Source: Rugalucina vietnamica (taxonomy: Eukaryota > Mollusca > Bivalvia > Lucinida > Lucinidae). Taken from it: 64,000 nt of DNA. The stretch is taken from contig OZ024877.1 in assembly GCA_964017185.1 (NCBI GenBank), positions 2,458,006-2,522,005 on the forward strand, in the 5' to 3' direction. The position numbers were made by a program, and so were the translations under genes. Each line of letters begins with the position of its first letter. Position 1 is the first letter of the stretch. Positions 52,846 to 63,900 of this stretch are shown in pieces. The notes beneath the pieces are model-generated. The model did not search any database. It saw only the letters and a list, made by a program, of their open reading frames with translations, and was not told the DNA's origin.

Positions 52846-53732
52846 GTGAGTAACATGTATATGTTTGTTTGTGATTCTTTATGTCCCAATCAACAATTTC
52901 TTAGTCATCTTTAGACTGAGCACCTGCTTCCATGTACCAGTAATATGGTCCTTGTTTCTCAAGGACTAATGTAAGAATAGATAAATAGAAGAACTAAAGA
53001 TTAAATTTAGAATTCCAGTAGTGTTCAAAGCCAGGAGCTCTCGATTCAAAGTCCTACACTCAGTAACACTCCACCACTAGGCCTACATGCTACCCTAGCA
53101 TGTATAAGTGAAAATATATATGTATGAAAGGTAGAATAAAGATAGTTATATCATTTTTGTTGCAGAAAGGAAGTTTAATTTGATATCAATAATATCATGT
53201 TTATGATCCAATGCAATAAAATGAGCCATATTAAACCTGTCATGACAAAAGCTCTCATATGAACACACTTCATTTAGTTGAAAAAGCTACTTAAACAGCA
53301 GTGAAATCAATTTTAAATACTTGGGGCAAGTTACTATAGTATAATTATGGGCAATGAGGCACAAAGTTGCTGAACAGCATTCACATATGAGCAGGCCAAT
53401 CTACTCTGTGGATGTTCTGCTATTTTCTAATGGTGAGCCATATACATTTCATATTAAATGTCCTTGAAAAATGAAAATTTTGTGCACATACATGCTCATA
53501 TGTTGCATATCATTTCTCCAATTTCGACTTTGTGATGTAGACCAGACTTTGATATAGATGAGAAGGCATATCAAATAACACATGTGCATTGGGATGAAAA
53601 TTTAATAGTTTATTAAAAATATTAAAATTGTGTGGCATTTGTAATATAGAGTATGTGACAAAAGTAATTCTGAAGCAAACATATGTAAATTTGGTTTTGG
53701 ACATAAATGACTTCATGCTTGATTTTATGAAA
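52846..53732. other. PIEZO intron 2, first part
   Basis: Mostly unique AT-rich DNA. 53030-53100 on the - strand resembles a SINE head (GGCCTAGTGGTGGAGTGTTA), too diverged to call firmly. Confidence 0.4.
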
Positions 53733-53968
53733 TGAGCCTCCTCGTGGGAAACCTAACAATGTGGTTTTCGAACAGGTCTGACACAAACCGGCCTGTGCAG
53801 ACACAGGCCGAGGCTAGAAGCTTGAAATTTTGGAGTTAAGTAGAGGAGGAATTGTACTATCCAAGTAGCGAAAACAAAGGCGCTGATCAGCTTCGCGGTT
53901 ACCGCGAAGCTGATCTGTGCCTTTGGTTTCGCATATGCAGATTGTTGGTTTTGTCATGAGGAGGCTCA
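53733..53968 (-). mobile_element. P1 copy 12
   Basis: Complete, with ends TGAGCCTCCTCGTGGGAAA and TTGTCATGAGGAGGCTCA. Loop GCGGTTACCGC is fully paired. Confidence 0.86.
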
Positions 53969-54500
53969 AATAAAGTATAGAGTTGGGAAAAACACACAAA
54001 TCATTATTCAGCTTTTCTGGGGATTGGCTCGGGGATCTGAATCACACATAGCCTTTCAGTCTGTTTGTTTGAGTTGTGGTTATGCACCCCAGTCAACAAC
54101 TATGGTCATATTGGGATGTTGCCTCCATTTTATGGAACTTGTACCCAAAATCCGGACGTCATGACACCCAAGACTTATATGTATGGATGATTTCACTTGA
54201 ACCACTTTTCCTGGGCAGACTCGGACCTGAGCAGTTAACCAGTGATCAGATGGACAGTCAGTAGCATAGAAGCTTTGCCTGGAGGCACAAGCAATCCATC
54301 TATTTCTTTAGGCCCCAATGTGTGCAGTCTGTGTCTGGTTGCATGCATAGAACAGTTTTTCTGAAGGCAGGATCTTGAAACAGCTAAATGGATTAGGTAC
54401 AATACCTTGATCAATTTCATGTCCACTCCATAAATATGCAACTGGTCCTAAGTTTGAACCCTAGTATGGGGCACACTAAGCTTCAGCTGTTTCAAGAATA

Positions 54501-54968
54501 ATGCATTAGTCATTTGTATCCACGGCCTTCAAGGGCCGGGGAATAGTGGGGCGTTTAACCTTTCAGTTTTTAAAGCCCCGCTAAAAGCCCGGCACTGCGG
54601 GTTCAGATTTGTGGTAAAATCCCTGCTAAAAGCTCCGGCTCCCCAGCTGGCAGTAATGTGGAACAACAGCTGGGAGTTGCTCGAATGAAAAATAAGAGAG
54701 GAACTTGAATTTCTGCACATATGTACAGGTGCATTTGCAAGATATCAAAATAAGGGCCATAAAAGTAATTAAATTATTCAAAGTACAATTAATATAGGTC
54801 TACATGTAATTCAAATTGATATGACCATATATTGGCAAACAATTAAAACCCCGGCACATGCGCGGCACTGCCGGGACTCATCAGAGGTTAAATCCTGGCA
54901 CTTTAGCCCCGCTGTGTCCTCACTATCCCTGGCCCTAGGGGAGCCGGGTATACAAATGACTCGTGCAT
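54501..54968. mobile_element. P8 inverted-repeat element, copy 2 (longer)
   Basis: Ends ATGCATTAGTCATTTGTATC and GTATACAAATGACTCGTGCAT. The interior repeats AAAAGCCCGGCACTGCGGG and CCCCGGCACATGCGCGGCAC, so it is more than twice the length of copy 1. Confidence 0.7.
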
Positions 54969-55099
54969 AAGAATCTATGGAAAGAATATTAGACACCTAA
55001 TCCTGGTAAACAGCTTCCTAGGAACTGTGAAGTATACTATAGTCTAACTGGCTGTCCGCATGGACATAAAGCAGAAAAGAAGAAAAGGGTGATGGGATA

Positions 55100-55262
55100 T
55101 GGGGACTAAGTGGCCACCTGTTGGGAAATAGCTGCTCACTTGGCTTATGATATGTTCTCTTTGTATAATTATCCGATTGTATATTTAGATATTTTCCACC
55201 TCGGTCTTTGGAGTGAGATTTTTTTTTCTGATTTGCTGATCATTGCTTACTTTTACCATTTC
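55100..55262 (+). repeat. Q interspersed repeat, copy 5, beside a splice acceptor
   Basis: GGGACTAAGTGGCCACCTGT through TGATCATTGCTTACTTTTACC. It stops about 36 bp before PIEZO exon 3. Confidence 0.7.
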
Positions 55263-55297
55263 AGTTTGCCATATACAATTTTATACCAATTTTTCAG

Positions 55298-55429
55298 GTG
55301 GCACAGGCATCTACCTTCGTATAGTATGGATATTTGGTTTTCTAGCAGTCCTAGCCCATGCAGTGTTCCACATTACTCTAACAGCCATAGCAAAGGATGG
55401 AGCGCCCTATGGGTCTATGTTCCCTAACT
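55298..55429 (+). CDS. PIEZO: PIEZO third coding exon
   Basis: 132 nt, phase 1 to phase 1. Acceptor CAATTTTTCAG at 55297 and donor AACT|GTAAGT at 55429/55430. It encodes GTGIYLRIVWIFGFLAVLAH, AVFHITLTAIAKDGAPYGSM and FPN. TG.YL.....F....L.H..FHITL is the conserved third-helix region of PIEZO. The three exons together give 101 codons of a protein that is normally over 2,000 residues. The next exon was not found before 64000. Confidence 0.88.
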
Positions 55430-55574
55430 GTAAGTAGTATTTGATAAAGCTCAGAAGAAAATCAACTCATAACACATGGCATTTATTTTAGGTCATATAG
55501 AGCATAGCCAGTTACAGTATACTCTAAATTACCATGAAAATAGTGTTGAGGTTTCCTGGAACTCTGGCTTGATA

Positions 55575-55816
55575 TAAGCCACGATGTGAGAAAACTGGTC
55601 TTCGGAGTTCCAACCAGGTTTAACACAAACCGGCCTGTACAGTCTTAGAAGATGGCTAGAAGCTTGAAATTTAGGATATACATGTAAATAGAAAAGGGAT
55701 TGTACTATCTGAGTAGCGAAAACAAAGACGCTGAACAGCTTCGCAGTTACTGCGAAGGTGATCTGCTTCTTTGTTTTCGCATAGGCAAAAATCTGGTTTT
55801 CTCATGACGCGGCTCA
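55575..55816 (-). mobile_element. P1 copy 13 (subfamily B)
   Basis: The left end has drifted (TAAGCCACGATGTGAGAAAA); the right end CTCATGACGCGGCTCA is intact. One arm is mismatched (GCGAAGGTGATC). Confidence 0.82.
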
Positions 55817-55931
55817 ATTTATAAATATGCAATTTTAGGCCACTGAACTTTTAAAAGGCAACTTTCAAAACTATCTTATCATCTGCATAATCAATTAACA
55901 TGGTATAAGCATTTTACCATAAGTACTGATA

Positions 55932-56167
55932 TGAGCCGCCTCCTGGGAAAACCAACAATCTGCATAGGCGAAAACAAAGGCGCAGATCAGCTTCGCAGTA
56001 ACTGCAAAGCTGATCAGCGCCTTTGTTTTCGTTACACGGATAGTACCATCTCTCTTCTTCTTAAATCCGAAATTTCAAGCTTCTAGCCTGCTCCTGTGAC
56101 TGTACAGCCGGATTTGTGTCTGACCTGGTCGGAACCCAAACTGTTGGTTTTCTCACGAACAGGCTCA
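55932..56167 (+). mobile_element. P1 copy 14
   Basis: Complete. The right arm of the loop is GCAAAGC against GCTTCGC on the left, a single unpaired change. Confidence 0.87.
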
Positions 56168-56356
56168 TAAGTACTGATATATTCTGGTTCTTAAAAGTAC
56201 AGAGGAACTGCTTAATTTGCATGAGCATCTAAATCTTGTTGAAGCACATGAAAATGACACATACTACAGCATATGGCTTTATGCATACATTTTTGGAGAG
56301 GGGGCAGGAAATGACATTAGCGAAAACACAAATGAATACTTAGGTTTATAGTAATA

Positions 56357-56593
56357 TGAGCTTTCGCATGAGAAAACCAACAGTCTGGGTTTCCGACCAG
56401 GGCCGACAAAAACAAGACTGTACAGCCATAGAAGCAGGCCAGAAGCTTGAAATTTCAGGTTTAAGAAAGAAGAGGGATTACTATCTGTGTAGCGAAAACA
56501 AATGCACTGATCAGCTGTGCAATTACTGCACAGCGGATCTGCGCCTTTATTTTTTGCCTATTCGCTTTGTTGGCTTTTCCATGCGGCAGCTTA
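56357..56593 (-). mobile_element. P1 copy 15 (diverged)
   Basis: The palindrome has changed to GATCAGCTGTGCAATTACTG + CACAGC, keeping the inner arms paired although the sequence differs from other copies. Confidence 0.78.
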
Positions 56594-56637
56594 TATATCA
56601 AGAGCTATTGAAAGTGTTATGTTGGCCTTGTAACAAA

Positions 56638-56873
56638 TGAGCTGCCTCATGAGAAAACCAACAATCTGCATATGCGACAACAAAGACGCAGATTAGCTTC
56701 GCTGTTACCGCCGAGCTGATCAGCGCCTTTGTTTTCGCTACTCAGATAGTACAATTCCTCTTCTACTTAAATCTGAAATTTCAAGCCTCTAGCCATCCTC
56801 TATGACTGTACAGCCTGATTTGTGTCGGACCTGTTTGAAAACCACATTGTTGGTTTTCTCACGATACGGCTCA
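56638..56873 (+). mobile_element. P1 copy 16
   Basis: Both ends intact. The loop TTCGCTGTTACCGCCGAGC no longer pairs cleanly. Confidence 0.84.
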
Positions 56874-56903
56874 AATTGTACTGCAGCTGTTGCGCTTAGA
56901 ATA

Positions 56904-57136
56904 TGAGCCTGTGCGTGTGAAAACCAACAATTTGGGTTTCGACCAGGTCTGACACAAACCGGGCTGTACAGTCACAGAAGATGGCTAAAGACTGGAAATT
57001 GATTTAGAAAGTAGAGGAACTGTACTATCCGAGTAGCGAAAACAAAGGCGCTGATCAGCTTCGCAGTTACTGCGAAGCTGATCTGCGCCTTTGTTTTCGC
57101 ATATGCAGATTGTTGGTTTTCTCATGAGGCGGCTCA
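56904..57136 (-). mobile_element. P1 copy 17 (mixed ends)
   Basis: The left end TGAGCCTGTGCGTGTGAAAA differs from the right end TTTTCTCATGAGGCGGCTCA, so the two ends come from different variants. Loop GCAGTTACTGC is fully paired. Confidence 0.84.
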
Positions 57137-57202
57137 TATGTTAATACAGCATGGAAAATAGGACCATTGGAAAAAACAGCAACACGTAACAGGCTGACCA
57201 TA

Positions 57203-57350
57203 TGGCTTGGTAGCTCAGTAGGTAGTGTGCTCACAAAGATAGCAAGAGTTCCTCTTGGGTTTGAGACCCATTGGGGCCATATTCTTTTTCTGCCCCTGTT
57301 CATTTGGTGGCTTGGTGAGGGCCATACAGCAGCAGAGACATTGTCTGATT
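57203..57350 (+). repeat. tRNA-derived SINE
   Basis: A box TTGGTAGCTCAGTAGG, B box GGGTTTGAGACCC at proper spacing. The tail reads CTTTTTCTGCCCCTGTTC. Confidence 0.6.
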
Positions 57351-57398
57351 GGTTCCGACATGGTTCTTAGCAGATTTTGGGACAAATTTTATTCGGGG

Positions 57399-57637
57399 GC
57401 GGCCGCCATGGCCGAGCGGTTAAGAGCGTTGTTTCTTAACCACTCGATCATCTCACCGCTGTGTCTTCGATCCCCGCTCTGGCCACGTGAGACAAGCCAA
57501 GTTCTGCTTGCTGGTGTGTCAGGTGGTTTTTCTCGGGGGTTCTCCCGTTTTCGCCCCACCTACTGATTGAACCGCCCCATATGAGCTGAAATAATCTTGA
57601 AAGGGACGTAAAACTGAATCCAAAAAAAAAAAAAAAA
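57399..57637 (+). repeat. tRNA(Leu/Ser)-type SINE, intact with target duplication
   Basis: The head GCCATGGCCGAGCGGTTAAG (A box) and TCTTCGATCCCCGCT (B box) are followed by a body ending GAAAGGGACGTAAAACTGAA and an A tail of about 16. TTATTCGGGG flanks it on both sides (57389-57398 and 57638-57647). Confidence 0.82.
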
Positions 57638-57647
57638 TTATTCGGGG

Positions 57648-58095
57648 AAAATAAACATGCTGACCATCAGCTCAGTTTACATTCCACCAATATTCAGAGA
57701 TTTTATGTAAAGAACAGTTCATGTGTTGGTTTTGTAAAGGGTTGGCTCAGATCGACATTAAGATTTTCATAATAAATCAGCATTCCTGTGCATCATATCT
57801 ATCTTGCAGTCATATGCACTAGGTTATGATACAATATTGTGGGTGTACTATAGTGTATAATTTATGAAGGATGAATTATAGCATTTTGATTTGGGGAAAC
57901 ATTGATAAAAGTTAAATTACACATTTCTGCCATCACTGTAAGAAATAAAAGATTTATTCATAGAGATCCAAAGCTCATGCACACTCTTCCTTCAGTATAG
58001 AATGAAATTATTTGTACCTGTAATAAAAAAAAATGATAAGTTATTTACGTGAAAATGCAAAACATGCATGGCAGCACATACAGCATGCAGTTATA
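57648..58095. other. Probable PIEZO intron, nothing recognised
   Basis: AT-rich DNA without a supported exon. Confidence 0.4.
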
Positions 58096-58331
58096 TGAGC
58101 CGCCACGTGGGAAAACCAACAATGTGCATATGCGAAAACAAAGACGCAGATCAGCTTCGCGGTAACCGCGAAGCTGATCAGCGCCTTTGTTTTCGCTATT
58201 CGGATAGTACCATTCCTCTTCTACTTAAATCTGAAATTTCAAGCTTCTAGCTCTTTTCTGTGACTGTACAGGTCAGTTTGTGTCAGACCTGTTCGGAAAC
58301 CACATTGTTGGTTTTCCCACGAGGCGGCTCA
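58096..58331 (+). mobile_element. P1 copy 18
   Basis: Complete and well preserved. Loop GCGGTAACCGC pairs fully, and the ends TGAGCCGCCACGTGGGAAAA and TTTTCCCACGAGGCGGCTCA differ by two bases. Confidence 0.9.
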
Positions 58332-58637
58332 TATTGCACAAACTGTTGTGAGAAAACCATATTGATGAATGCATCAGACAACTGTTTGACACTCGTAATA
58401 TTTCAGCTTTTAGCAAGGTTGGCAAGAAATCTGACATTTTTAGAATCACAAGTTTTCAAACCAATGAAGCAGTCTGATCAATAAATGTTAAATCTCCCAT
58501 GTGTACCTAATCCTATCAAAGCATTATCCTGTGGTAAAGGGAAAATAGCTTAGAAAACTGGGGTACTAGTCGTACATGCTGTCGTGCGTCAGCACAGGAT
58601 CTCTGCTTAAAGTTTGGTTCTGCTCAGAATGCATGAA

Positions 58638-58803
58638 GAAGCCTCCGTCACACACTGGTTATGTCACTCGCCTTGTAAACCAGGGGTCCCAGGCTGGATC
58701 CCGGCTTCTCCAGTGTATCAGACAAGACTATAAACCAAGGCCCCGTCTCCATATGACCTTAGCTGTTGGTGGGATGTTTAACCCGAAATCAACCAACCAA
58801 AAT
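58638..58803 (+). repeat. tRNA-related SINE with 13-bp target duplication
   Basis: CAGAATGCATGAA flanks it at 58625-58637 and 58804-58816. The body carries CAGGCTGGATCCCGGCTTCT and the mollusc SINE tail TAGCTGTTGGTGGGATGTTT, AACCCGAAATCAACCAACCA. Confidence 0.82.
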
Positions 58804-58917
58804 CAGAATGCATGAAATAATGTTGGCAGGTCCTGGGTTAATGCAGTGGAAAGCAGACATATTATTCAATATGTCTCATAATAAAATACAGTCCATGAAA
58901 ATTACATCACCATCAGC

Positions 58918-59130
58918 CCCATGCACAAGAAAACTGGCCTTTTGGTTTCCCACAAGTCTTTGAAGTCACAGATTGGGAAGAAGGCTTCGGATTTAACAAG
59001 AAGTGGGACTGGACTATCCATGTGGCAAAAAACAAAGGCCTGATCAGGTGTGCAGTTACTGCACAGCTGATCTGTGTCTTTGTTTTAGCACAGTTATGTA
59101 GAAAGCAGGTTTTACCATGATGCAACTCAA
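58918..59130 (-). mobile_element. P1 copy 19 (decayed)
   Basis: The outer ends are eroded. The palindrome reads TGATCAGGTGTGCAGTTACT + GCACAGCTGATC, partly compensated in both arms. Confidence 0.7.
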
Positions 59131-59155
59131 TATCATTATGAATCACTGCAATAAG

Positions 59156-59391
59156 TGAGCCGCCCCATGGGAAAACCAACAATCTGCATATGCGAAAACA
59201 AAGACGCAGATCAGCTTCGCGGTAACCGCGAAGCTGATCAGCGCCTTTGTTTTCGCTACACGGACAGTACACTTCCTCTTCTCCCTAAATCTGAAATTTC
59301 AAGCTGCTAGCTCTTTTCTGTGACTGTACAGTCTGATTTGTGTCAGACCTGTTCGGAAACCACATTGTTAGTTTTCCCACGAGGCGGCTCA
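59156..59391 (+). mobile_element. P1 copy 20
   Basis: Complete; similar to copy 18. Ends TGAGCCGCCCCATGGGAAAA and TTTTCCCACGAGGCGGCTCA; loop GCGGTAACCGC. Confidence 0.9.
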
Positions 59392-59978
59392 AGTATTTTG
59401 CATAGACAGCAAGTTTTGAGAAAATATGTTGTCCGTCACATAATATCAATATCGTTAAAACATTCAAGTTGTATAGACTGAGTAAATTCAATAGAGATGA
59501 AATATGTGAAAAAAAAATCTAAATCTTTTGTATTGAAAGGGTTGAAAAGATTCATTGCAAAATCATTTCCTCCTTTAAAAGGCTCAAAAGTGCATTCATC
59601 TTGTTTGTTGACTGAAGAGTTTTGATATGAGCTAGACCAGATAACTCGCATATTTGGCTGCAATTGAAAGATAATTTTAGTCAAGTCTATATAGAAATAT
59701 AGCTTGTATGTAAAATATGAAAAATTGTTTTTTTAGCGTGTGCTTATAACCAGGAAAAATATTTAATTTTGCTGAAAAAAATTGTCAGATTTATCCTTTG
59801 ATTTTCTCCAAATAAGAAGTTATCAGGTCCTCTGAGTAATACAATTTCAAAGGGACATCATGGGATGCAATCACTTGAATGACACAATATCATATGATGC
59901 AGAAATTGATTGAACCTTGTAATGTGAAAGTATGCCTTTTCAGAATAGAGTAAAAGTACAACTTAGCACACTCATATG
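59392..59978. other. Intergenic or intronic, nothing recognised
   Basis: No feature supported. Confidence 0.4.
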
Positions 59979-60018
59979 AGCATGGTGTCCTAGTGATAGG
60001 GCTTGGGGATCTGAATAC
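59979..60018 (+). repeat. tRNA-derived SINE, left part (interrupted)
   Basis: GCATGGTGTCCTAGTGATAG + GGCTTGG is an A-box-type head. The SINE resumes at 60284 after a P2 insertion. Confidence 0.6.
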
Positions 60019-60283
60019 CATCAGGAAAACATGTCCGTGTAATGAATACCCCCTTAAACCCCACTTTTACATAGTAAAACTGGGGTATGCAGGGGTATAC
60101 CTATTTTTCTTATTTTTGATCCAAAACATAGATTGTGGGTACTCGTTAGAACCGCCTCAGCGAGGCGGTTCTAATGTGTACCCACAATCTATGTTTTGAG
60201 CAAAAGAAAATTTTCTGCTGAAAATTTTCAATTTTTACAACTTGAGAAAATTCTATATATTACATGGGCGTGTTTTCGTAATG
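60019..60283 (-). mobile_element. P2 copy 6, inserted in a SINE
   Basis: Complete in reverse orientation: CATCAGGAAAACATGTCCGT at left and GGGCGTGTTTTCGTAATG at right. The hairpin GTTAGAACCGCCTCAGCGAG + GCGGTTCTAA is intact. Confidence 0.82.
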
Positions 60284-60432
60284 AGAGGTCCTGGGTTCCA
60301 ACCCCCACTGGTGCCAGTTTGTGTCCTTGAGCAAGACATCTCCCCAGCTAATGCATAGGCAGCAGTGGCTCTGTCTGGGTCCCAGTACGGCTGAAAAATT
60401 GTTGACACAGGCATTAAACCACACTAATCAGA
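60284..60432 (+). repeat. tRNA-derived SINE, right part
   Basis: GAGGTCCTGGGTTCCAACCC gives the B box, and the body ends GAAAAATTGTTGACACAGGC + ATTAAACC, the same tail type as the SINE at 44990. Confidence 0.6.
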
Positions 60433-60917
60433 CAAATTTATATTTTCATACTGTTTCTAAAACGTCTTGGCACACAAGATATGATTTGATAATTTGTGGA
60501 GAGGGTATGTGATTTGACATAGCTTCTGTAGGATACATTGTACAACTTGAGCTGTTGTACAAGAATAGCAGGGAGTGCCAGAGGAAGTTAAATCTCCCTT
60601 TAAAATGAATAACTAAAATACAAGTAAACAAAGGTAGAACAACAAAGTCTCTCTTTTTCAAATGAGATAATAAATCATGAGAGTTTGTTATAGTAAAGCA
60701 AACAACAGAAAAAGCAACCCAATGCTACATTAGCCTGCATATGAGCTGTGATGAAAAAAAAAGAAAAAAAAACTTTTGTCCAGGCCTGACAGAAGATGGC
60801 TATACTACTATAATACTACTCCAATAAAGTAAGAATTACACCTAAATCACCACCAGCTTAATTGCTAAAAAGCAGTTACAGTCTTACATTGAAATAATGG
60901 CTGACTTGGCAAATGAT
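60433..60917. other. Unassigned sequence, P1 relic
   Basis: 60735-60800 (GAGCTGTGATGAAAAAAAAA.., CCAGGCCTGACAGAAGATGG) looks like an old P1 piece. No gene. Confidence 0.4.
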
Positions 60918-63900
60918 GATAGTTCGTCTCTCACTAATGAGAAAGACCATCATTATTTCTTGAATAGTGCTGATGTGTGTTGGTGAGTTCTTTGATGGCT
61001 GACTAGGCCAATTCTGGCTCTAAACTGTCGGTTGCAAGTAGAGCAAGTCAATGTCATAGAGTCTGATGGTGGCACATTTGTTTTGGCTTTGCGCTCTCTT
61101 CGCTTTCTTTCAGCTTCACAGATTCTCTTCTTTTCATAAAGAGCTGCTCCTTTGTTGATGAGACCTCGCCACTTTGATCGCTCCTGTGCAGTCTGTTCCC
61201 AGGACCCCATTGGTATTTCGAAATCCTTCAGAGAGGCTTTGAGGGTGTCTTTGTAGCGTTTCTTCTGGCCACCTTGAGAGCGCTTTCCCTCCTGTAGTTC
61301 TCCATAGAAAACTTTCTTTGGAAGTCGCGCATCAGGCATTCTTATAACATGGCCAGTCCATCTTAGCTGTGCTAGCTTTAAGACTGTATGCATGCTTTGC
61401 ATCCCTGCTTTCGTCAGGACCTCTGTGTCTGGAATCTTGTCCTGCCACTTGATTTTTAACAACTTTCTCAAACAGCTTAAGTGGAAATGGTTAAGTCTCT
61501 TTGCATGGCGTTGGTATACTGTCCAGGTCTCACATGCATACAAGAGGGTTGGCAGTACCACAGCCTTGTAGACTTTCAGCTTGGTGTCAAGCTTGATTCC
61601 ATTTCGCTCCCAGACATTTGCACGGAGTCTTCCGAATGCCACACTAGCCTTTGCAATTCTGGCAGTGATCTCATCATCAATATGCACTGCTCTGGAGAGA
61701 GTGCTTCCCAGGTAGGTGAACTTGTCAACAACTTTCAGTTTTTGCCCATTCACAGTGATGGTTGGTTCATTATATGGCTTTCCGGGCGCTGGCTGGTGTA
61801 CAACCTCTGTCTTTTTTGTGCTGATTGTGAGATCATAGTTATCACATGACTGTGAGACTTGATCCATGGCTCTTTGCATTTTTGCCTCTGTGCTGGCATT
61901 CTTATCCATATCATCTGCATAGAGGAGCTCATCTAGCACATCAGTCTGGACCTTAGTTTTGGCTTGCAACCTTCTGAGGTTGAATATGTTGCCATCAAAA
62001 CGGTACCTGATTGGAAAACCAGTGTCACTGTCCTGAAAAGCATCCATAAGCATGGCAGAAAACATCATGCTGAACAGTGTTGGTGCCAGAACACAGCCTT
62101 GTTTGACCCCATTTGTTACTTCAAATGGTTCAGAGAACTCTCCATCATTTTGCACACGTGCCTGCATGCCATCATGAAACTGCCGCACCATTGCTATGAA
62201 TCTGGGTGGACAGCCAAACTTGGCCATGATTTTCCAGAGTCCATCACGACTAACAGTGTCAAAAGCTTTGGTGAGGTCAACAAACGTCATGTATAGATCT
62301 ACATTCTGTTCTTGGCATTTCTCCTGAAGCTGTCTTGCTGTGAAGATCATGTCTATTGTCCCTCTGTCTTTTCTGAATCCACATTGACTTTCTGGGATAA
62401 GTCCCGTCTGATCAAGATGAACATTCAGACGATTCAACAGAATTTTTGCAAGTATCTTCCCAGCAATTGATAGGAGGGAGATGCCTCTGTGATTGTCACA
62501 GACTTGAGGATTTCCTTTCCGCTTGTATAGGTGGATTATGGATGCATCCTTAAATTCTTGTGGGATAGCCTCCTTTCTCCACATACAGTGAAACAACTCT
62601 GTCAGTTTCTCTGCCATAGGTAGCCCCCCAGCCTTGTAAACTTCGGCAGGAATTGCATCTGCACCTGGGGCTTTGCCAGATGATAGTTGTTGAACTGCTT
62701 TTCTTGTTTCCGTAACGGTAGGAAATTCATCTAACAGAACATTGCACTCTATCTGTGGAAGTCTGTCGATTGCATCCTCATTGATGCTTGATGGTCGATT
62801 AAGCACACTATTGAAGTGTTCTGCCCACCTTTCCAAGATAGCTTCTTTATCTGTGAGAAGAGTGTTACCATCTGCACTGAGCAATGTGGTGGCTCCAGAA
62901 CTCTTTGGACCATAAATGGTTTTCAGTGCATCATGAAATTTCTTCATGTCCTTTCTATCCGCAAAAGACTGAATTTCTTCTGTTTTCTTCCTCAGCCAGG
63001 AATCTTGCATGTCCCTAAGCTTGGTCTGGACTGTCTTACAAATGTTGCTGTAGGCTGCTTTCTTTGATACTGAGCTAGTATCATCTTGATGTGCCTTGTG
63101 CAATCGGTGCTTTTCTTCAAGAAGCCTCTGAATTTCGTCATCATTCTCATCAAACCAGTCTTGATGTTTGCGAGATGGATGGCCTAAGGTGCTTGCAGCT
63201 GAAGAAAGAACTGTTTTATGGAAAACTGTCCAGTTTTCTTCGGGGTCCTCTGAACTGAGATTCATTGCATCCAGTTGGTTGCAAATGTCTGTTAAGAAAT
63301 CTTGTCTCATGCTGTCTTTATTCAGTTTTGAGACATCCAGTCTCTTAGGAGCTTTCTTGCCTTGAGGTCGCCTCGCAGGCTGTATTCTTAGGTTGAGTTT
63401 GCTGACAACCAGTCTATGATCTGTCCAGCAGTCTGCACCACACATAGTCTTTGTCACTTTAACATCCTGCCTGTCTGTTCTCCGCACTATGACATAGTCT
63501 ATGAGATGCCAGTGTTTGGAACGGGGATGCATCCAGGATGTTTTGTTCCTATTAGGTAGACGGAAGACTGTGTTGGTGATTAGAAGGTCATGTTCAGCAC
63601 ACTTCCTGAGAAGCAAGAGACCATTGCTGTTGCACTTTCCAACCCCTTCTGGACCTATAACTCCTTCCCAGGTCTGGTGGTCTGTACCCACTCTGGCATT
63701 AAAGTCGCCAAGAAGGATAAGCTTGTCTGTGCGGGGTGTTGCAGAAATAACATTGTCTAGGTCATCATAGAACTTGTCCTTGACCTCATCTGGATTGGTC
63801 ATTGTGGGTGCATAAGCACTGACAATAGTTGCATGTTTATTGCCTGACAGAGGAAGTCTCAATGTCATTAGACGGTCATTAATGCCTTTTGGCAATCCTG

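Noticed and set aside
57401-57475. Possible tRNA-Leu/Ser gene
   Set aside because: It is the head of a SINE with poly(A) tail and target duplication; the anticodon arm region is not tRNA-like.
55430-60900. Fourth PIEZO exon
   Set aside because: No stretch with proper splice sites and resemblance to the next conserved PIEZO segment was found; the space is filled by P1, SINE and P2 copies.
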